Shown here piece after piece: positions 40,171 to 49,585 of a stretch of 64,000 nt of DNA. The notes below the pieces were generated by a model. It saw nothing but the letters and a program-made list of their open reading frames with translations. It was not told the DNA's origin and searched no databases. The first letter of the stretch is position 1. Each line of letters begins with the position of its first letter. The translations under genes were made by a program, and so were the position numbers. This stretch comes from Roseateles noduli (lineage in GTDB: Bacteria; Pseudomonadota; Gammaproteobacteria; Burkholderiales; Burkholderiaceae_C), in the NCBI GenBank assembly GCA_002205125.1, contig NIOE01000002.1, positions 248,001 through 312,000 on the forward strand, given 5' to 3'.

Positions 40171-41436
40171 TCAGCGCTTGCGGCGCTCCTTGCGGGGATC
40201 GACCGGGCCCCCAGCGCTGGGGCCGATGTAACGGCCGCGCGGACGGATCACCGAGTCGATGGCGAGCTGCTCCATGCTGTGGGCCAGGAGACCGACGCTG
40301 CGCGCGATCGCGAAGATCGCGAAGCCGGCATCCGGCGGCAGCCTGTAACGCGCGACGAGCGCGGCCAGCGCCACGTCCATCGACGGCGGCAGGCCGGTCA
40401 GCGCGACGACGCGCTCGATCAGGCGGGCGATCGCGGCGGGCGGCTTGAAGTCCGCCATCAGCGACGCCGCACGTGGATCGCCGTCCGGATAGATGTGATG
40501 GCCGAAGCCGGGCAGCGGCATCGCGGAAGCCAGATAGCGGTCGACGACGCTATCGGCGCCGTCGCGCTCGACCTCGTCGAACAGCGTGCGCACGCGCCCC
40601 GAGGCGTCGCCGTGCAGCGGGCCGGAGAAGGTCGTCAATCCCGCGAGCAGGCACGCCGGCAGCGAGGCGCCGGTGGACGCGGTGATGCGCGCGGAGAAGG
40701 CTGAGCTGGTGATCTCATGATCCGCCGCGAGGACCAGCGTCTTGCGCAGCAACGCGGCCACCGCGCGCGGCTGGCCCCAGCCGCGCGCGAGGCGCTCGTG
40801 CAGCGGCAGCGCCTCTTCGTCCGAGGCGCCGAAGGCGACGGCCAGACGACCGACCAGCGCCGACGCTTCCTCGATCAGCACACGCGGCAGTCGGCCGCGC
40901 GTCGAATGTCCGGTGGCGGTGAGCGCTGCCAGTTCGGCGAACGCGCGAGCGCGGCCGTTCGGCAGCGCGGCGACGACGTCCAGCGCGGCGCGCGAGGGCG
41001 CGCCCGATGCGACCTCGGGGCGAGGAAACGACGGCGACGTCTCGACGTTCCACAGCAGCCGCGCCGCGTCCTCCAAGGTCGCGGTCGCGGCGAGTTCGAC
41101 GACGTCGACGCCGCGGTAGAAGGGGCGTCCGCCCGAGAAGGTCGAGACCGCCGTCGGGATGCTGGGTTCGGCGCCGAACAGCGTCGTAGCCGCGAGCGTC
41201 TCGCGCGTGCGCCCCGTCTCCTTGCGGCGCACCAGCGCCTTGACGTCTTCGGCGCGGTACAGGCTGCGACGCGAGTCCTGCGGATCGGGCTCGACGCCGA
41301 TGCGACCGCGGCTCACGTAGGCGTAGATCGTCTGCGCCCGCACGCCCAGCGCGTCGCGTGCTTCGTCCAGGGTCATCCAGGCGGCCATCGGGGCGTGGTC
41401 TCGTGTCGTTGATGTCGTCAATGTATTCATCAACAT
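40171..41436 (-). CDS. Citrate synthase family protein with N-terminal helix-turn-helix domain
   Basis: About 421 residues. Residues ~18-75 form a MerR-like/excisionase HTH (MTLDEARDALGVRAQTIYAY, VSRGRIGVEPDPQDSRRSLY). The remainder is a citrate synthase fold with catalytic residues in place: His in GPLHGDASG, His in PGFGHHIYPDGDPRA, and Asp in SMDVALAAL, plus Arg in FAIARSVGLLAH. It may condense an acyl-CoA with an oxo acid and bind DNA, coupling metabolism to gene control. The start is uncertain (41460, 41436, 41430 or 41385). It is divergent from a Bug receptor and a 2-hydroxyacid dehydrogenase, with an AT-rich palindrome at 41516-41532 between them. Confidence 0.85.
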   Translation of the reverse strand: MLMNTLTTSTTRDHAPMAAWMTLDEARDALGVRAQTIYAYVSRGRIGVEPDPQDSRRSLYRAEDVKALVRRKETGRTRETLAATTLFGAEPSIPTAVSTFSGGRPFYRGVDVVELAATATLEDAARLLWNVETSPSFPRPEVASGAPSRAALDVVAALPNGRARAFAELAALTATGHSTRGRLPRVLIEEASALVGRLAVAFGASDEEALPLHERLARGWGQPRAVAALLRKTLVLAADHEITSSAFSARITASTGASLPACLLAGLTTFSGPLHGDASGRVRTLFDEVERDGADSVVDRYLASAMPLPGFGHHIYPDGDPRAASLMADFKPPAAIARLIERVVALTGLPPSMDVALAALVARYRLPPDAGFAIFAIARSVGLLAHSMEQLAIDSVIRPRGRYIGPSAGGPVDPRKERRKR

Positions 41437-41515
41437 GAGTCCTGTCCACGCCTCGACCATCTCCTGTCAGGTCATCGATCCAGTCGAATGAATGGCGAAT
41501 CCAGGCTTCAGATTG

Positions 41516-41532
41516 ATATTGATCATCAATAT
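41516..41532. promoter_or_regulatory. Operator-like palindrome between the HTH-citrate synthase and Bug receptor genes
   Basis: ATATTGA-TCA-TCAATAT, perfect 7-bp arms, in AT-rich DNA that contrasts with the GC-rich surroundings; further TTGAT/ATCAA half-sites occur nearby (for example 41408-41434). A DNA-binding protein is encoded by the adjacent divergent gene, which makes it the obvious candidate ligand. Confidence 0.6.
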
Positions 41533-41640
41533 TGACCGGTCGTTTGTGCGCTGCCAGCATGAGTCCACGCGACATCGACGGCGCCCGATCAGAAGCCTCC
41601 GCGATGCCGCCCCTCATGCCCCTTCCACGGAGACAACCGC

Positions 41641-42648
41641 ATGAACCGCATCCATCGCTTCCAGCCGGCCCGACGCCGGGCCTCGCTCGCCCTCGCGGGC
41701 GCCGCCTCCTTCGCCTTCTTCGCGTCCTCGGCTCCCTTCAGCGCATTCGCGCAGGGCGACGCGTTCCCGACCCGGGCGATCACGCTCGTGGTCGGCTCCA
41801 GCCCCGGCAGCACCACCGACGGCCTGGCGCGCGCCATCGGCGCGGAGATCACCGCCGCGACCAAGGTGCCGGTGATCGTCGAGAACAAGGCCGGCGCCAG
41901 CGGCGGCATCGCGGCGCAGGCGGTGGCGCGCTCGGCCGCCGACGGCTACACGCTGTTCATCACGACCAACACGACGCAGGCCGCCAATCCGCATCTGTTC
42001 CGCAAGCTCGCCTACGACCCGGTGAAGGATTTCGCCCCGGTCGGCGCGCTGGTGAAGGGCTACCTGCTGCTGGTGACGAATCCGCGCATCCACGCACGCA
42101 ACGTCACGGAGCTCAGCGCGATCGCGAAGAAGCAGCAGCTCACCTTCGGCGCGGGCAGTTCGTCGGCGCGGGTGGCGGCGGAGCTGTTCCAGCAGATGAC
42201 GCAGACGCAGCTGACCTACGTGCCCTACAAGGCCAATCCGCAGGCGATGGTCGACCTGGTCGGCGGTCAGGTCGATCTGATGATCGTGGACCTGACCACC
42301 AGCCTGCCGCAGGTGAAGGCGGGCAAGCTCAAGGCGCTGGGCGTCAGCAGTCCCAAGCGTTCACCGCTGGTGCCGGACCTGCCGACGATCGCCGAGGCAG
42401 GCCTGCCCGGCTACGAGATCAGCTACTGGAACGCGGTCTACGCGCCCGCGGGCACGCCGGCGCCCGTCGTCGAGCGCATCAATGCGCTGATGCAGAAGGC
42501 GATGACCGCGGAGCCGGTCAAGCGCTTCGTCGAGCAGAACGGCATGGAGCCGTTCACGTCGACGCCGGCGGAACTCGCCAGCTTCCAGGCCGCCGAATAC
42601 AAGCGCTGGGGCGCCGTCATCAAGACGGCCGGCATCCAACCCGAGTGA
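41641..42648 (+). CDS. Bug-family tripartite tricarboxylate transporter substrate-binding protein
   Basis: A 335-residue periplasmic binding protein. Signal peptide: about residues 1-38, with a twin-Arg-like RRRAS then a hydrophobic stretch ending SAFAQ. The mature protein carries Bug-family markers: FPTRAITLVVGSSPGSTTDG, VENKAGASGGIAAQAVARSA (the ligand carboxylate loop), DGYTLFITTNTTQAANPHLF and ISYWNAVYAPAGTP. It captures a carboxylic acid for a TctAB-type permease, or acts as a sensor; no permease is near, as is common for the many orphan Bug proteins of Burkholderiales. It is divergent from the HTH-citrate synthase and followed by a 2-hydroxyacid dehydrogenase 34 bp downstream. Confidence 0.93.
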   Translation: MNRIHRFQPARRRASLALAGAASFAFFASSAPFSAFAQGDAFPTRAITLVVGSSPGSTTDGLARAIGAEITAATKVPVIVENKAGASGGIAAQAVARSAADGYTLFITTNTTQAANPHLFRKLAYDPVKDFAPVGALVKGYLLLVTNPRIHARNVTELSAIAKKQQLTFGAGSSSARVAAELFQQMTQTQLTYVPYKANPQAMVDLVGGQVDLMIVDLTTSLPQVKAGKLKALGVSSPKRSPLVPDLPTIAEAGLPGYEISYWNAVYAPAGTPAPVVERINALMQKAMTAEPVKRFVEQNGMEPFTSTPAELASFQAAEYKRWGAVIKTAGIQPE

Positions 42649-42682
42649 ATCCCTTCCGATCCTTCCTGAAGTAGACAACGCC

Positions 42683-43636
42683 ATGAAGCCGAACATCCTC
42701 CAACTCAATCCGATCCTGGTGCCCGCGATCAACGCGGAGCTGGACGCGCTGTACACGATGCACCGGCTCTTCGAGCAGGCCGATCCGGACGCCTATCTCG
42801 CGACCCACGGCGCGACCCTGCGCGGCGTGATCACCGGCGGGCACACGGGCATCTCGCGGTCGATGATGGAGCGGCTGCCGGCGCTGGAGGTCGTGGCGGT
42901 GAACGGCGTCGGCACGGACGCGGTGGACATCGAGTACGCCCGCTCGCGCGGGCTGCCGGTGACCGGCACCTTCGGCGCGCTGACCGAGGACGTCGCCGAC
43001 ATGGCGCTGGCGCTGCTGCTGGCGACGGCGCGCAACGTCGCTTCGGTGGACCGCTTCGTGCGCGGCGGCCTGTGGCCCAAGTTCCCCCAGCCGAACGCGA
43101 TCCCGCTGGCGCGCCGCGTGAGCGGGATGCGCGTGGGCATCGTGGGTCTGGGGCGCGTGGGCCGCGCGGTGGCGGAACGCGTCGCCGCCTTCGGCTGCCC
43201 GGTGCATTACACCGACCTGAAGGAGATCGCCGACGTGCCGTGGACCTTCGAGGTGGACCTCGTTCAACTGGCCCGCGACAGCGACGCGCTGATCGTCTGC
43301 GCCGCCGCGGACAAGGCCCGCGACCTGATTGACGCGCCGGTGCTGGACGCGATCGGGCCGCGCGGCTTCCTGATCAACGTCGCGCGCGGCCGTCTGGTGA
43401 AGGAATCCGATTTGGTGAAGGCGCTCCAGGAGAAGCGCATCGCGGGCGCGGGGCTGGACGTCTTCGCGGACGAACCCAACGTCCCGCCGGCGCTGCTGGA
43501 TCTGGACAACGTCGTGCTGCAGGCGCATCGCGCCAGCGCGACCGAGGAGACCCGCGCCGCCATGGGCCGGATGGTGCTGGAGAGCCTGGCGCAGGCGCTG
43601 GCCGGGCAGCGGCCGACGCACAGCCTGACGACCTGA
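42683..43636 (+). CDS. D-isomer-specific 2-hydroxyacid dehydrogenase
   Basis: A 317-residue NAD(P)-dependent dehydrogenase. The nucleotide motif VGIVGLGRVGRAVAERVAAFG lies near 152-172, and the catalytic triad is visible as Arg in NVARGRLV, Glu in FADEPNVP and His in VVLQAHRASAT. ALTEDVADMALALLLATAR is the typical hinge helix. It interconverts a 2-oxo acid and a D-2-hydroxy acid (glyoxylate/hydroxypyruvate reductase-like). It follows the Bug receptor gene by 34 bp, which suggests use of a hydroxy-carboxylate brought in by, or sensed through, that protein. The last codons and stop lie within a 14-bp tandem repeat array that continues downstream. Confidence 0.92.
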   Translation: MKPNILQLNPILVPAINAELDALYTMHRLFEQADPDAYLATHGATLRGVITGGHTGISRSMMERLPALEVVAVNGVGTDAVDIEYARSRGLPVTGTFGALTEDVADMALALLLATARNVASVDRFVRGGLWPKFPQPNAIPLARRVSGMRVGIVGLGRVGRAVAERVAAFGCPVHYTDLKEIADVPWTFEVDLVQLARDSDALIVCAAADKARDLIDAPVLDAIGPRGFLINVARGRLVKESDLVKALQEKRIAGAGLDVFADEPNVPPALLDLDNVVLQAHRASATEETRAAMGRMVLESLAQALAGQRPTHSLTT

Positions 43637-43688
43637 GCCTGGCGACCTGAGCCTGACGACTTGACTCCGACGACCTGAGCCCGACGAC
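43625..43688. repeat. 14-bp tandem repeat, about 4.6 copies, containing a stop codon
   Basis: Units start at 43625, 43639, 43653, 43667 and 43681 (partial); consensus CTGACGACCTGAGC with 1-3 changes per copy. The first unit contains the TGA of the hydroxyacid dehydrogenase gene. Slippage would change spacer length downstream but not the protein, since translation stops in unit one. Confidence 0.8.
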
Positions 43689-43837
43689 GCGGAAGACGGG
43701 GACGTGAAAGTCCGCGGGAGGGCAGGGCGTCAGGGCCGGTTCAGGCGAGCCTCTAGAATTGCGGTTTTTCCGGAGTTCTCCGCGGCGTTCGCCGCTGGGA
43801 GCTCCGGATTCCCCTGCTTCCACCGCTGTCCACCACC

Positions 43838-44377
43838 ATGAGCCTGCACAAAGTCACCCCCGGCGCGAAGGCGCCCGAGCAGTTCAACGTCGTCATCGAG
43901 ATCCCGATGAACGCCGACCCGATCAAGTACGAGGTCGACAAGGAAAGCGGCGCGCTGTTCGTCGACCGCTTCATGACGACGGCGATGCACTACCCGTGCA
44001 ACTACGGCTACGTGCCGCAGACGCTGGCCGACGACGGCGATCCGGTCGACGTGCTGGTGATCACGCCCTTCCCGCTGACCCCGGGCGTGGTGGTGACCTG
44101 CCGCGCCATCGGCGTGCTGCAGATGGACGACGAAGCCGGCGGCGACGCCAAGCTGCTGGCCGTGCCCACCACCAAGATCCTGCCGATCTACGAGCACTGG
44201 ACCAAGCCCGAGGACATCAACCAGATGCGCCTGAAGGCGATCCAGCATTTCTTCGAGCATTACAAGGACCTCGAAGCCGGCAAGTGGGTGAAGGTCAAGG
44301 GCTGGGAAGGCCCGGAAGCCGCCAAGAAGGAAATCACCGACGGCATGGCCAACTACGCGAAGGCCGAGAAGGCCTGA
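43838..44377 (+). CDS. ppa: Inorganic pyrophosphatase (family I, soluble)
   Basis: A 179-residue cytosolic pyrophosphatase hydrolysing PPi with Mg2+. The family I signature is intact: the KYEVDKESG strand, [20 protein letters not shown] (with Tyr and Lys-binding residues) and [13 protein letters not shown] containing the D-x-x-x-D metal site; [17 protein letters not shown] closes the active site. Full family length. ATG 43838 is close after TTCCACC; the ribosome binding site is weak. It is followed by a terminator at 44426-44448 and lies ~4 kb from a membrane pyrophosphatase gene, so the organism has both soluble and ion-pumping PPases. Confidence 0.97.
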   Translation: MSLHKVTPGAKAPEQFNVVIEIPMNADPIKYEVDKESGALFVDRFMTTAMHYPCNYGYVPQTLADDGDPVDVLVITPFPLTPGVVVTCRAIGVLQMDDEAGGDAKLLAVPTTKILPIYEHWTKPEDINQMRLKAIQHFFEHYKDLEAGKWVKVKGWEGPEAAKKEITDGMANYAKAEKA

Positions 44378-44425
44378 ACGATGCCCGCTGGACGGTCTTC
44401 GCATGAAGGCCGGTGACACAGGATG

Positions 44426-44448
44426 AAGCGCCCGACCGGGCGCTTTTT
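44426..44448 (+). terminator. Intrinsic terminator after ppa
   Basis: AAGCGCCCG-AC-CGGGCGCTT followed by TTT; stem of about 8 bp with a small loop and a U-tract. It ends ppa and isolates the following gene. Confidence 0.9.
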
Positions 44449-44559
44449 CTTTGGGCAGACAGGTCGGAAACAGATGGGAACACTTTTGGTCGCCCAGGCA
44501 TGCGCGGGGGAGGTCGCAGGACAACTGATGGCATCCCTTCGAACGTTTCTGTCCGTCCC

Positions 44560-45636
44560 ATGACCCTGATCTCTTTCATCCGCCAGGCCTTTCCGTTTCG
44601 ATCGAGCAGACCTTCCGAGGCGCAGCGCAGCACGCCCTCCACGGGGCTGCGCCCGCCGACGACGGGGCAGCGCCGCGAGGACGTTCAACTCTGGAAGGCC
44701 CAGCTGAAGCAGGCCCAGGGGTTGCATGCGCGATTGGAGCGTGCGATGCCGTCGAAACGCCCCTCCGCCGCCAGCCTGCTGACCCGGAGCGCAGCGCCCG
44801 ACATGCCGCTGCAGGCATCGACCCGCGTGTTGCTGAAAGATTCGCTGCCGGAGAAGGGCGGGGATGTCCTTCACGCCTCGTGGCTGTCGCGGGACGGCCT
44901 GTTCGGCGGTGGCAGCATGGTGATGGCGTCACCGCGCGTGCAGGATTCCCGGGCGTGGGCTTCGGCCTGTGCCGAGCACAAGGTGGCCGTTGTCGTCGAC
45001 CTCGGCAGTCCGGAGGAGGCCCGGACGCTGAATCACTGCATGCGCAGCACCGCGCCCGCCGTGTTCGACGACTGTTCCGTTGCGTTCATGCCGAGGAGCC
45101 AGAACGGCCTGGGCTTCCCGGAGGAAACCCGCCTGTCGGGCCTGGGCGAGGGCGCCGTCTCGCGTCCGTTGAAAGCCATCGTGCGAGCCCACGTCGACGG
45201 CGGAAAGGACCGCCGCGATGCGGTGCCCGCGAACTCGGCCGTCAGCGCGAGTCTGCCGGCCCTGATCGCGCACGATATGGCCTGGCTCCGCATTCCCTCG
45301 TCTCGCGAGGAGGCCATCGGACCGCGCGCGCTGCTGGACGTCTGTCGCCACTTGCGCACGCTCGGTCTGGAGGAATCGGGCACGGTGGCATTCATGAGCC
45401 CGGGCGGTGACCGGCGGTCCGCCGTCTTTGGCGCAGCCTGGGACATCCAGCGCAAGATCGATGCCGGCGGCATCAACAGGGCCGGGTTGCCGATGCTGGT
45501 GGAGGGGGTTTGCCAACGCGTGCGTGCCCAGCGTCATCCGTCGGCGCTCGACGCGAAAGAAGACATCGCGTCGCTGCTGGCGTTTGCCACGCTGGCCCTT
45601 GAAGCCCGGCTGGGGAATGGCCGCCGTACCGCTTGA
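44560..45636 (+). CDS. Protein-tyrosine-phosphatase-like protein with degenerate active site (possible secreted effector)
   Basis: A 358-residue protein, Ser/Arg-rich and probably disordered up to ~100, then a region that follows the order of a classical tyrosine phosphatase: LHASWLS and MVMASPRVQD (like NAS.../ATQGP), KVAVVVDLG, MAWLRIP at the WPD-loop position (W242), then VAFMSPGGDRRSAVF at the P-loop. In this loop Met279 stands where the catalytic Cys of Cx5R should be, with Arg285 kept; the WPD Asp is also missing. The end (VRAQRHPSALDAKEDIASLL) parallels the Q-loop helix. It would therefore be a pseudophosphatase. No signal peptide is present. Such folds occur in type III effectors, but secretion is only a guess. 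Isolated by a terminator upstream. Confidence 0.6.
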   Translation: MTLISFIRQAFPFRSSRPSEAQRSTPSTGLRPPTTGQRREDVQLWKAQLKQAQGLHARLERAMPSKRPSAASLLTRSAAPDMPLQASTRVLLKDSLPEKGGDVLHASWLSRDGLFGGGSMVMASPRVQDSRAWASACAEHKVAVVVDLGSPEEARTLNHCMRSTAPAVFDDCSVAFMPRSQNGLGFPEETRLSGLGEGAVSRPLKAIVRAHVDGGKDRRDAVPANSAVSASLPALIAHDMAWLRIPSSREEAIGPRALLDVCRHLRTLGLEESGTVAFMSPGGDRRSAVFGAAWDIQRKIDAGGINRAGLPMLVEGVCQRVRAQRHPSALDAKEDIASLLAFATLALEARLGNGRRTA

Positions 45637-45660
45637 CGAGGCCCCTGCTTCCGGCCCGGG

Positions 45661-46887
45661 TCAGCCGCCGGACGCCGGGTCCTTGAACGGTTGATGCCGT
45701 TCCAGTTCATCGATGTACTCGTTCATCGCCTCGCCTTCCTGGGTGAGGAAGTCCGCGACCGCCTCGCGGAACTGCGGATGCGCGAGCCAGTGCGCCGAAT
45801 AGGTCGACACCGGCATCAGCCCGCGCGCCATCTTGTGCTCGCCCTGCGCGCCGCCTTCGAAGCGGCGCCAGCCGTTCTCCAGGCACCAGGCCAGCGGCTG
45901 GTAGTAGCAGGCGTCGAAGTGCAGGTTGGGGATGTAGCGCGTCGAACCCCAGTAGCGCCCGTACGCCGCGCGTTGTGATTCATCGATGGCCACCAGCGAC
46001 GCGGCCACGCGCTCGCCCTCGGCGTCCCGAGCGACGAACATCAGCCAGTGCTCCGGCATGTCCGCCGCCATGCGCGCGAAGAAGTCGCGCGTCAGGTACG
46101 GCTTGTTGCGATGCGCGAGGTAGGTCAGCGTGTAGCACTCGTAGAAGAAGTCCCAGTCCTCGGCGGTGATCGCCGCGCCGCGCAGCGGTTCGAAGCGGAT
46201 GCCGGCCTCGACGACCTTGCGCCGCTCCTGCTGGATCTTCTTGCGCTTCTCGCGCTGCAGCGTGGCGAGGTAGTCGGCGAACGGCCGCGGCACGCCGTCG
46301 CCGGTCCAGTGGAACTGCACCTGCTGGCGCGCGAGCCAGTCGTCGCCGGTGAGCGCGCGCTGGTCCTGGTCGTCGCCGAATAGCACGTGGACCGAGGAGA
46401 GCTCGGAACGCGCCGTCAGCGCCCGCAAGGCCTTCACGAGCCACTCGCGCGCGACGGCGTCCTTCGCCAGCAGGCGGCTGCCGGGCACCGGCGTGAACGG
46501 CACCGCGACCAGCAGCTTGGGGTAGTACTCGAGCCCATGCCGCTGATAGGCGTCGGCCCAGGCCCAGTCGAAGACGTACTCGCCGTACGAGTGACCCTTG
46601 AGGTAAGCCGGGCAGGCGGCGATCAGTTCGTCGCCGTCCCACACGCTGAGGAACTGCGCCTGCCAGCCCTTCTTCGGCACCGCGGAGCCGGACGCGTGCA
46701 TCGCCGTCAGGTACTCGTGCTTCATGAACGGCGACGGCAGCGGCGAGGCGGCGAGCAGCGCGTTCCATTGATCGCGGGGCAGCGCGGCGGGATCGTCGTC
46801 GACGCGGATGAGCGGCTGGGCGGCGTCGTGCTGTTGCTCGTGCTTGGGCGCGTCGGCGGCGGGGGAAGGCGAGGGCGGGGAAGTCAT
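45661..46887 (-). CDS. GNAT-family N-acetyltransferase, peptidoglycan-recognition-like (DUF482/COG3146)
   Basis: A 408-residue cytosolic protein of the COG3146 group with a tandem GNAT-like fold. Markers: SPFMKHEYLTAMHASGSAVP, FLSVWDGDELIAACPAYLKG, SYGEYVFDWAWADAYQRHG, KIQQERRKV, and the C-terminal AAYGRYWGSTRYIPNLHFDA, CYYQPLAWCLENGWRRFEGG, QGEHKMARGLMPV. The family is widespread in proteobacteria and its reaction is not established; relation to FemAB-type aminoacyl or acyl transfer is known only from fold. Start ATG 46887 was preferred to a TTG nine bases upstream. It is divergent from nadE with only 49 bp between starts, so their promoters overlap. Confidence 0.88.
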   Translation of the reverse strand: MTSPPSPSPAADAPKHEQQHDAAQPLIRVDDDPAALPRDQWNALLAASPLPSPFMKHEYLTAMHASGSAVPKKGWQAQFLSVWDGDELIAACPAYLKGHSYGEYVFDWAWADAYQRHGLEYYPKLLVAVPFTPVPGSRLLAKDAVAREWLVKALRALTARSELSSVHVLFGDDQDQRALTGDDWLARQQVQFHWTGDGVPRPFADYLATLQREKRKKIQQERRKVVEAGIRFEPLRGAAITAEDWDFFYECYTLTYLAHRNKPYLTRDFFARMAADMPEHWLMFVARDAEGERVAASLVAIDESQRAAYGRYWGSTRYIPNLHFDACYYQPLAWCLENGWRRFEGGAQGEHKMARGLMPVSTYSAHWLAHPQFREAVADFLTQEGEAMNEYIDELERHQPFKDPASGG

Positions 46888-46936
46888 GCGCGGCAAATCT
46901 TAGGCGCAAGCTCAAACCCTTCGCTTTGATGGCAGG

Positions 46937-49051
46937 ATGCTCCCCATGCAAGCGACGACGACTTCCTCCCCGACCGGCCTTGCGGCCTTCTCCCCGGCCG
47001 GTCTGTCCTTCGACAACCTCTACGCCCACGACTTCGCCCGCATCGCCGTCGGCATCCCCCTGTGCCGCGTGGCCGATCCGGCCTTCAACGGCGAGCAGAC
47101 CGCGCAGCTGCTGCGCGAGGCCGCCGCGGACGGCGCCGCGGTCGCAGCCTTCCCGGAACTCGGCCTGGCCGCCTACACCAGCGACGACCTCTTCCACCAG
47201 CGCCCGCTGCTGGACGGCTGCGAAGCGGCGCTGGCGCATCTGCTGGCGGTGTCGCGCGACCTGCCCACGGTCGCGATCGTCGGCCTGCCGCTGCGCATCG
47301 AGCACCGGCTGTTCAACTGTGCCGTGGTGTTCCAGCGCGGCCGGCTGCTGGCTGTGCTGCCCAAGACCTACCTGCCCAACTACGGCGAGTTCTACGAGGC
47401 CCGCCAGTTCAACGCCGCCGACGAGGCGATCTCCGAGGAGATCACGCTGCTGGGCCAGCGCGTGGCCTTCGGTACGCGGCTCGTGATCGCGGCGATCGAC
47501 CAGCCGCTGCTGCGCCTGCACGTCGAGATCTGCGAGGACGTCTGGACGCCGATCCCGCCGTCGTCGTACGCCGCGCTCGCCGGCGCGACCGTGCTCGTGA
47601 ACCTGTCGGCGTCCAACATCACGGTCGGCAAGTCGGGCTATCGCCACCAGCTCGTCGGCCAGCAGTCGGCGCGCTGTCTGGCGGCCTACGTCTACACCTC
47701 CGCCGGCGCCGGCGAATCCAGCACCGACCTCGCCTGGGACGGCCAGGCGCTGGTCTATGAGAACGGCAGCTTCCTGGCCGAGAGCGAACGCTTCCAGCGC
47801 CGCTCGCAGCTCGTGTCGGCCGACGTGGACCTGGAGCGCCTGTCGCGCGAGCGCATGCGGCAGACGAGCTTCGGCGATTCGGTGCGGCATCACGCGCCGC
47901 TGCTGAAGTCCTTCCGCACGATCGAGTTCGAGCTGGGCGTGGATCGCGCGACACCGCTGGCGCTGCGACGCCGCATCGAGCGCTTCCCGTACGTGCCCTC
48001 GGACCGGCAGCGCCGCGACGAACGCTGCAACGAGGTCTTCCAGATCCAGGTGCAGGCGCTGGTGCAGCGGCTCGTGTCCAGCGGCATCCACAAGCTGGTG
48101 CTGGGCATCTCGGGCGGACTGGACTCGACGCATGCGCTGCTGGTCGCCGCGCGGGCGATGGACCAGATGGGCTGGCCGCGGACCAACATCCTTGGCGTCA
48201 CGATGCCGGGATTCGCCACGGGGACGCGCACGCGCGACCAGGCCTTGCGGTTGATGCGCGAGATCGGCTGCGAGGCCCGCGAGATCGACATCCGGCCGAG
48301 CTGCGAGCAGATGCTCAAGGACCTCGGACATCCGTATGCCGCCGGCGAGCCCGTCTACGACGTGACCTTCGAGAACGTGCAGGCCGGCGAGCGCACCAGC
48401 CACCTGTTCCGCCTCGCGAATCACACCGGCGCGCTGGTGCTCGGCACCGGCGACCTGAGCGAGCTCGCGCTCGGCTGGTGCACCTACGGCGTCGGCGACC
48501 ACATGTCGCACTACAACGTGAACGCGTCGGTGCCCAAGACGCTGATCCAGTACCTGGTGCGCTGGGTCGCGGAGACGGCGCAGCTCGGACCCTCGGGACA
48601 GGACGTGCTGTTCGACATCCTGAACACGGAGATCAGCCCCGAGCTCGTGCCGCAGGATTCGCGTGTCGAAGGCTCGGGCCTGCAGAGCACCGAAGACAGG
48701 ATCGGCCGCTACGAGCTGCAGGACTTCAACCTGTTCTACACGATCCGCCACGGCTACTCGCCGGCCAAGATCGCCTTCCTGGCGCGTCACGCCTGGGGCG
48801 ACAAGGCCCGTGGCGAATGGCCCGACGGCGAGCACGTCCAGCGCAACGAGTACCCGCTGGCCGAGATCAAGCGCGTGCTGCGGATCTTCGTGAGCCGCTT
48901 CTTCCGCGGCAGCCAGTTCAAGCGCAGCTGCGTGCCCAACGGGCCGAAGGTGGGCAGCGGCGGCTCGCTGTCGCCGCGCGGTGACTGGCGCGCGCCCAGC
49001 GATTCCGAGCCGGCCGTGTGGCTGGCCGAGCTGGACCGCATCCCGGATTGA
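46937..49051 (+). CDS. nadE: Glutamine-dependent NAD+ synthase
   Basis: A 704-residue two-domain enzyme. The N-terminal nitrilase-type glutaminase (about 30-310) has catalytic Glu74 (FPELGL), Lys in [15 protein letters not shown] and Cys in EICEDVW. The C-terminal synthetase (about 350-690) has the PP-loop [13 protein letters not shown] and [16 protein letters not shown]. It converts deamido-NAD+ (nicotinate adenine dinucleotide) to NAD+ with glutamine-derived ammonia. The length matches the long form related to the mycobacterial enzyme rather than the 540-residue form. It is followed after 100 bp by glnB, a frequent arrangement in Burkholderiales, linking NAD synthesis to nitrogen status. 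Confidence 0.95.
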   Translation: MLPMQATTTSSPTGLAAFSPAGLSFDNLYAHDFARIAVGIPLCRVADPAFNGEQTAQLLREAAADGAAVAAFPELGLAAYTSDDLFHQRPLLDGCEAALAHLLAVSRDLPTVAIVGLPLRIEHRLFNCAVVFQRGRLLAVLPKTYLPNYGEFYEARQFNAADEAISEEITLLGQRVAFGTRLVIAAIDQPLLRLHVEICEDVWTPIPPSSYAALAGATVLVNLSASNITVGKSGYRHQLVGQQSARCLAAYVYTSAGAGESSTDLAWDGQALVYENGSFLAESERFQRRSQLVSADVDLERLSRERMRQTSFGDSVRHHAPLLKSFRTIEFELGVDRATPLALRRRIERFPYVPSDRQRRDERCNEVFQIQVQALVQRLVSSGIHKLVLGISGGLDSTHALLVAARAMDQMGWPRTNILGVTMPGFATGTRTRDQALRLMREIGCEAREIDIRPSCEQMLKDLGHPYAAGEPVYDVTFENVQAGERTSHLFRLANHTGALVLGTGDLSELALGWCTYGVGDHMSHYNVNASVPKTLIQYLVRWVAETAQLGPSGQDVLFDILNTEISPELVPQDSRVEGSGLQSTEDRIGRYELQDFNLFYTIRHGYSPAKIAFLARHAWGDKARGEWPDGEHVQRNEYPLAEIKRVLRIFVSRFFRGSQFKRSCVPNGPKVGSGGSLSPRGDWRAPSDSEPAVWLAELDRIPD

Positions 49052-49106
49052 GGCGATGACTCCCTTCTCCAATGGCAGGCGTCCGATTGAAACGATCCGT
49101 GCTTAA

Positions 49107-49490
<384 letters not shown>

Positions 49491-49520
49491 CCGCACGGAT
49501 CCGACGGATCCAGAAACCAG

Positions 49521-49558
49521 GAAGGGCGGGCGCCGGTTGGCGTCCGCCCTTCGTCTTT
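49521..49558 (+). terminator. Intrinsic terminator after glnB
   Basis: Stem of about 14 bp (49521-49534 with 49539-49552, one G-U) closed by a GGTT loop, then GTCTTT. It separates glnB from the convergent dgkA gene. Confidence 0.85.
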
Positions 49559-49585
49559 CCGGCCCCTTTCCGGCCTGCAGTCGCG

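Noticed and set aside
44449-44559. Plant-inducible (HrpB/PIP-type TTCG) box before the tyrosine-phosphatase-like gene
   Set aside because: Only one TTCG is present at a sensible position; the second half at the required spacing is missing, so type III regulation is not supported.
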